Below, one piece after another: positions 6,442 to 9,432 of a DNA stretch of 9,432 bases (the stretch's first letter is position 1; every line of letters begins with the position of its first letter). The translations under genes and the position numbers were made by a program. This DNA comes from CAYWKU01 sp964459325 (GTDB lineage Bacteria > RBG-13-61-14 > CAYWKU01): positions 1-9,432 of the forward strand of contig CAYWKU010000058.1 in the NCBI GenBank assembly GCA_964459325.1, given 5' to 3'. The notes beneath the pieces are model-generated. The model was not told where the DNA came from. It made no database searches and saw only the letters and a list, made by a program, of their open reading frames with translations.

Positions 6442-7118
6442 TACTCGGAGATTACGGAACAACCTGGACCAAGCTCTGCGACGTCGACACCGGCGAACGC
6501 AGCATAGTCCCCAGCCGGGAGGTTCGCAAAATGCGCGCCGACATCGCCACCGGGCATAACGCCTCCCTTTACTCGAATTACCCGGTCAGCGAGTTGACCG
6601 CGCTGGTTCGGGGCGGGTTGAAACTCATCGGAGACTCCTTCCACCTGCTCGACATCGGTGGCCGGGATATGAAGTTCGTGCAAGTGGAAGGCGGCAAAGT
6701 GGGCCGGATGGAATGGAACACCCAGTGCGGCGCGATGACCGGTTTCACCCTCGAGCTGGTCGGGAAATATTTCGGACTGGATTTTTCGCAGGCCTCTCCC
6801 GTCGAGCGCGGCTACCCCATGACCTGCGGCGTGCTCGGGCTGGAGCGGGCCTTCGACGACCTGGCACGCGGCTGCACGCCGGAGGAAGCGCTGGCACGGG
6901 TGGCGAAAGGTATCGCCGTAAGCGCCCATAAGTTCGCGGGTAGCCCGTCGGAATTTTACCTGTCGGGAGGCATGTGCGATAACCCCTTGTTTATGGCCAG
7001 TTTTCCCGATGACGTGCAAGTCACTCCGCTGGGAAGGTTCGTACTGGTGGAAGGGCTCCTGGCCGAGGCCCGCGAGGCCGGATTGATAAAGGAGGGGGAG
7101 CGGGAGGAAGCGCGGTGA
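6438..7118 (+). CDS. BcrA/BadF/HgdC-family ATPase activase
   Basis: Members of this ASKHA-fold family are homodimers with one bridging [4Fe-4S] cluster that use ATP hydrolysis to push an electron into a partner dehydratase or reductase. Family motifs occur in order: phosphate-binding GDYGTTWTK (4-12), IATGHN (36-41), DIGGRDMK (72-79, usually DIGGQD), NTQCGAMTG (94-102, usually NDKCAAGTG), PMTCGVLGLE (127-136) and LSGGMCDN (175-182). The two cluster ligands are present as C97 and C130. At 226 residues it is shorter than HgdC (about 260), mainly between the first two motifs. Gln-to-Arg and Ala-Gly-to-Ala-Met changes mark a divergent subgroup. It overlaps the HgdB-like gene (ATGA) and the thiolase-like gene (GTGA), so the three are probably made together, with the HgdB-like protein as its partner. 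Confidence 0.88.
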   Translation: MILGDYGTTWTKLCDVDTGERSIVPSREVRKMRADIATGHNASLYSNYPVSELTALVRGGLKLIGDSFHLLDIGGRDMKFVQVEGGKVGRMEWNTQCGAMTGFTLELVGKYFGLDFSQASPVERGYPMTCGVLGLERAFDDLARGCTPEEALARVAKGIAVSAHKFAGSPSEFYLSGGMCDNPLFMASFPDDVQVTPLGRFVLVEGLLAEAREAGLIKEGEREEAR

Positions 7119-8134
7119 AAGACGGCGATGCCCCAATCGGTTGCGTGGCGCTGCTTTCGGGGGGATTGGACAGTATACTGGCCGCCGCCCTCATGAAAGA
7201 GCAGGGCATAGAAGTTCTGGGGGTATTTTTCGATACGGGATTCGGCCCCATCCCGAAAAAAAACAAACCCAGAATCCATCCCGCCGAAACGGCCGCCGGA
7301 GAAGTCGGCATACTGCTGGAAATTATAGATATATCGAAAAGTTATCCCGAAGTACTCCTCAATCCCGCTCACGGCTACGGCTCCGCCGCCAACCCCTGCA
7401 CCGACTGCCATATCGAAATGCTCAAGAGCGCCCGGGAGCACATGCAAAACAGCGGCGCACGGTTTATAGTAACCGGGGAAGTGATGGGGCAAAGGCCGAA
7501 AAGCCAGAAAAAGGACCAGTTGAAGATTGTCGCGGAGGAGTCGGGGACGAAGGATGTTTTGCTCAGGCCGCTCAGCGCCCGGCTGCTGGAGCCGACGCTT
7601 CCCGAAAGGGAAGGATGGGTGGACAGGGATAAGCTCTTCGAAATAAGCGGCAGAAGCAGGGAGACGCAGTTCGAGTTGGCGGAAAGGCTTGGCATCAAAA
7701 GCTACACCACCCCCTCCGGAGGGTGTTTGTTGACCGAAGGTGAGTTTGCGAATAAATTTTTCGATTTACTCGATATTAAGGGCAAGGAAAACATCACCTT
7801 CGCCGACCTGCAACTGCTGAAGGCGGGCAGACATTTTCGCCTGGCTCCCGACCTCAAAATTATCGTGGGCCGCAACGAGGATGAAAACATGTTTCTTGAA
7901 AAACACGCCGGAGGCAAGGGACTTATGGAGCCGGTCGACCACAAGGGTCCGGTGGCGGTGGTGGACGGTGTCCCCGAAGCGGATGAGCTTCGCAAAGCAG
8001 CCCAAATCGTGGCACGTTACGGACAGGCCAGGGAAAAATCCCGCGCCCGGCTGAAATATACAAAAGGTAACATAAGCCAGGGCCTGGAAGTCGAGCCGAT
8101 GGAAGCTTCCGGTCCGGAAAGGTGGAGGATATGA
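7115..8134 (+). CDS. PP-loop tRNA thiolase-like enzyme with probable Fe-S site and NFACT-R-like C-terminus
   Basis: The PP-loop SGGLDS (15-20), after a hydrophobic strand, marks an ATP-dependent adenylating enzyme of the tRNA-thiolation group (MnmA, ThiI, TtuA, TtcA). C95 and C98 (NPCTDCH) plus C204 (SGGCLLTE) reproduce the CxxC-plus-distant-Cys pattern that binds [4Fe-4S] in TtuA and TtcA. GEVMGQRPKSQ (121-131) is probably part of the active site. Residues about 230-285 (RLAPDLKIIVGRNEDEN) resemble the NFACT-R RNA-binding fold, so the substrate is probably tRNA; which base is modified cannot be told. There is no THUMP or rhodanese domain, unlike classical ThiI. The GTG start is chosen because GGAGG (7103-7107) lies 7 bases upstream and it overlaps the previous stop as GTGA. 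The stop overlaps the ferredoxin start as ATGA. Confidence 0.85.
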   Translation: MKDGDAPIGCVALLSGGLDSILAAALMKEQGIEVLGVFFDTGFGPIPKKNKPRIHPAETAAGEVGILLEIIDISKSYPEVLLNPAHGYGSAANPCTDCHIEMLKSAREHMQNSGARFIVTGEVMGQRPKSQKKDQLKIVAEESGTKDVLLRPLSARLLEPTLPEREGWVDRDKLFEISGRSRETQFELAERLGIKSYTTPSGGCLLTEGEFANKFFDLLDIKGKENITFADLQLLKAGRHFRLAPDLKIIVGRNEDENMFLEKHAGGKGLMEPVDHKGPVAVVDGVPEADELRKAAQIVARYGQAREKSRARLKYTKGNISQGLEVEPMEASGPERWRI

Positions 8135-8520
8135 ACATAGTTGCGCTTGTTGCCGCCCTTATTGCCCTGGTTGTGGGGCTGGTGGCGTTGTCCAGAGGTA
8201 AGGAAGCCAACGAAAGGGCAGACGATTGCATGCGCTACCTCTTCGACGCCAAAAACCGCCAGGGGGCTGAAATTAAAGAACTTTTCCGGCAGCTCAACCG
8301 ACTGAAGGTAGTTGTAAAGAAGCAGGCGGGCCAGTTGGACGAGATGCCTTACGAAATAACCGATGCGTGCGTTGCCTGCGGAACTTGTGAGACCGAATGC
8401 CCGGAAGACGCTATAAGTCCCGGAGATATATACAGAATCGACCCCGACTTGTGCTCGGCCTGCGGCAATTGCGAAGAAGTCTGCCCCGTGGACGCCTGCG
8501 TCGTTATGAAAATTGAATGA
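8131..8520 (+). CDS. Membrane-anchored 2[4Fe-4S] ferredoxin
   Basis: Residues 3-20 (IVALVAALIALVVGLVAL) form one N-terminal membrane helix followed by a positive SRGK, placing the rest in the cytoplasm. Residues about 24-70 are a charged, probably helical stalk with a lone C33. The C-terminal domain carries two complete [4Fe-4S] motifs: C80, C83, C86, C90 (CVACGTCETECP) and C108, C111, C114, C118 (CSACGNCEEVCP). The two clusters are separated by 17 residues between motifs, as in ordinary bacterial-type ferredoxins. ATG 8131 is preferred over the in-frame GTG at 8122, since it makes the ATGA overlap with the upstream stop and leaves GGAAAGG (8116-8122) at a sensible distance. As last gene of the operon it is the natural low-potential electron donor to the activase or the thiolase-like enzyme (inference). 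Confidence 0.92.
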   Translation: MNIVALVAALIALVVGLVALSRGKEANERADDCMRYLFDAKNRQGAEIKELFRQLNRLKVVVKKQAGQLDEMPYEITDACVACGTCETECPEDAISPGDIYRIDPDLCSACGNCEEVCPVDACVVMKIE

Positions 8521-8566
8521 AACCCGACTCATATAAGGGACTTAACTGGGCAAAGAAAAAAAGAAG

Positions 8567-8596
8567 GGAAAAGCGGCTTGGGCGAGCCGCTTTTCC
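8567..8596 (+). terminator. Rho-independent terminator after the ferredoxin gene, probably bidirectional
   Basis: A perfect 12-bp stem (8567-8578 with 8585-8596) encloses the loop TGGGCG. The stem base is A4/T4 and the core GCGGCT/AGCCGC is GC-rich. On the + strand the T4 run lies in the descending arm. On the - strand the hairpin is followed by a longer T-rich run (complement of 8551-8566), so it would stop transcription from either side. It lies 46 bases after the ferredoxin stop. Confidence 0.8.
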
Positions 8597-8641
8597 TCAC
8601 TCCGGCTTCAAAATTCACCGGAGGCAAAAGGAGGGGCGAAC

Positions 8642-8682
8642 CGCCGGTCCGTTGCAGACCGACGGCGAAGCCTTGCGGCTTC
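8642..8682. repeat. Two adjacent intergenic hairpins
   Basis: GAAGCC (8667-8672) pairs perfectly with GGCTTC (8677-8682) around TTGC. Just upstream, 8642-8667 folds into an imperfect stem, CGCC/GGCG outside and GGTC/GACC inside with a bulge. Neither is followed by a strong T-run. The rest of 8521-8807 contains no supported gene. Confidence 0.6.
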
Positions 8683-8736
8683 TACTTGTTTAGATGCATA
8701 CTGTGTTTGTGAGTTTCGCCGCCGGATTTATTTTAA

Positions 8737-8765
8737 TTGCGGGCGCGGCGAGTTTGTGGTAACTA
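8737..8765 (+). promoter_or_regulatory. Weak candidate promoter of the winged-helix gene
   Basis: TTGCGG (8737-8742) and TAACTA (8760-8765) are 17 bp apart, with TGTGG before the second hexamer. Matches to consensus are poor. It is listed because the gene downstream stands alone after a terminator and needs its own promoter in this region. Confidence 0.2.
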
Positions 8766-8797
8766 TATTGCTGATTATAGGCGGCGCTACTATGGGT

Positions 8798-8802
8798 GGA
8801 GG
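8798..8802 (+). promoter_or_regulatory. Ribosome binding site fixing the winged-helix start
   Basis: GGAGG lies 5 bases before ATG 8808. A GTG at 8796 is in frame but overlaps this site, so the ATG is the start. Confidence 0.85.
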
Positions 8803-8807
8803 TAAAA

Positions 8808-9257
8808 ATGCACAGAATCGCTAATGAAATAAGCCGTAAGATACTCACTCACCTTTCCGATAAAGCCGAAGAAGGCGTAAGGTTCCGGGACCTGGGGGAC
8901 GCCACCGGCATCAAGGAAAAAGACCTGGTGAAAAACCTCTACTGGCTCGAAGAACACCACCTGGTAAGGCTCTCCACCATGCTCTCCGCCGGCTCCACTT
9001 TTCCCCAGATAGCCAAGGTGCGGCTCAGCAAAGACGGGCGGGAACTGGTGGCCGACCCCGACAAACTCGAAAGCCGCTTCCCCGTAAACGACACCGCCGA
9101 ACCCGCTCCCGCCGGCACATACCGGGACGTGCTCAACGTCCTGCGCTCGGAAATAGAAGCCTCCGACCAGCTCAAGGCAAAGGACCGCAACAAGGCCCTC
9201 AAAGCAGTGGATACCCTGCTCGACACACCCCTCGCCAGAAACAAAATCCAATACTGA
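8808..9257 (+). CDS. Winged-helix-type protein of unknown function
   Basis: The 149-residue protein opens with a probable winged-helix domain: a first helix (IANEISRKILTHLSD, 4-18), a helix-turn-helix (VRFRDLGDATGIKEKDLVKN, 24-43), a recognition-side helix (NLYWLEEHHLV, 43-53) and a beta wing (STFPQIAKVRLSKDGRELV, 63-81). A Pro/Ala hinge (about 93-103) leads to a charged helical tail (105-149) that could mediate dimerisation. I do not recognise the family, and no catalytic motif is visible. It stands alone after a terminator, with a good ribosome site. It may be a DNA-binding regulator, possibly of itself or of something beyond the right edge, where operator-like palindromes occur (inference). 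Confidence 0.75.
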   Translation: MHRIANEISRKILTHLSDKAEEGVRFRDLGDATGIKEKDLVKNLYWLEEHHLVRLSTMLSAGSTFPQIAKVRLSKDGRELVADPDKLESRFPVNDTAEPAPAGTYRDVLNVLRSEIEASDQLKAKDRNKALKAVDTLLDTPLARNKIQY

Positions 9258-9265
9258 ACCTTCTC

Positions 9266-9299
9266 GGGCGCCTCGTGGGGAAACCGGAGGGAGGCGCCC
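9266..9299 (+). terminator. Hairpin after the winged-helix gene, possible terminator
   Basis: GGGCGCCTC (9266-9274) pairs perfectly with GAGGCGCCC (9291-9299), 9 bp with a 16-base loop. It begins 8 bases after the stop codon, the usual place for a terminator. It is followed only by TTGAGT, not a T-run, so termination efficiency is uncertain. Confidence 0.55.
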
Positions 9300-9325
9300 T
9301 TGAGTCAACTATGATTCCCATTGGT

Positions 9326-9350
9326 GGTAGACCCGACGCTCCTGTCGGGC
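9326..9350 (-). repeat. Third copy of the GGAG-loop palindromic element
   Basis: Read on the - strand it gives GCCCGACAGGAG, then CGTCGGG and a CTACC flank, almost identical to the copy at 5472-5498. The stem CCCGAC/GTCGGG is 9332-9337 with 9344-9349. Its recurrence about 3.8 kb away, again between genes, shows the element is dispersed. Confidence 0.8.
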
Positions 9351-9385
9351 TGATATAACTCCTCCGGGTGACGAAAAACGGCGCC

Positions 9386-9432
9386 TGTAGAATATTCTAC
9401 AACGTTGTAGAATATTCTACAAAGTTGTAGAA
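9386..9432. repeat. Tandem 20-bp palindromic repeats forming a perfect 36-bp palindrome, cut by the right edge
   Basis: Units start at 9386 (TGTAGAATATTCTACAACGT), 9406 (the same except AAGT at the end) and 9426 (cut after TGTAGAA). Each unit contains the 16-bp palindrome TGTAGAATATTCTACA. Units one and two together form a perfect 36-bp palindrome, 9386-9421, centred on CG at 9403-9404. The AT-rich sequence contrasts with its GC-rich surroundings. It may be an operator array or a satellite that continues past the edge. Confidence 0.9.

Noticed and set aside
5638..6462. - strand frame of 274 codons opposite the HgdB-like gene
   Set aside because: The + strand frame has family motifs and overlapping start/stop junctions; the - strand product has none.
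6132..7136. - strand frame of 334 codons opposite the activase
   Set aside because: It is a shadow of the activase, whose ordered motifs leave no doubt about the coding strand.
9386..9432. Start of a CRISPR array
   Set aside because: The 20-bp units are directly joined with no spacers, and the visible repeats are whole palindromes. No cas gene is seen.

Overview
The window carries two operon-like blocks and one lone gene, all on the + strand, with base composition and codon use that look uniform and GC-rich. A chemosensory block, two multi-[4Fe-4S] proteins, a 2-hydroxyacyl-CoA-dehydratase-type activase pair and a HEAT-CheR fusion together suggest an anaerobic bacterium of the Desulfobacterota/deltaproteobacterial kind or a related uncultured lineage. 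That placement is inference; nothing here is a taxonomic marker.

Block 1 (left edge to 5277) is the downstream part of a chemosensory operon. It contains a multi-domain receiver protein cut by the left edge, a methyltransferase CheR with a large N-terminal HEAT-repeat region, a complete CheB methylesterase, a coiled-coil/GAF protein, and a single-domain CheY-like receiver. Most junctions overlap by 4 bp (ATGA), so the genes are probably translationally coupled. No CheA, CheW or chemoreceptor lies in the window; they would have to be upstream. CheR and CheB would set receptor methylation and CheY would carry the output. The HEAT region, the GAF protein and the Pro-rich receiver protein look like scaffolding or sensory additions.

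The 429 bp between 5278 and 5706 hold no credible gene. They hold a string of small hairpins, several belonging to one repeat family whose stems differ in sequence but keep their pairing, then a possible promoter and a hairpin next to the start of block 2.

Block 2 (5707-8520) is four tightly overlapping genes: a short HgdB-like (2-hydroxyacyl-CoA dehydratase/double-cubane type) protein, a compact HgdC/BcrA-type ATPase activase with its cluster-binding Cys pair, a PP-loop tRNA-thiolase-like enzyme with the three-Cys pattern of Fe-S-dependent thiolases and an NFACT-R-like C-terminus, and a membrane-anchored 2[4Fe-4S] ferredoxin. The arrangement suggests an electron path from ferredoxin to ATP-driven activase to Fe-S reductase, linked to sulfur chemistry on RNA. 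This is the best candidate here for an undescribed system.

A bidirectional-looking terminator follows block 2. Then comes a single winged-helix gene (8808-9257) with a hairpin after it, another copy of the intergenic hairpin family, and, at the right edge, 20-bp tandem palindromes that form a perfect 36-bp palindrome and run off the window.
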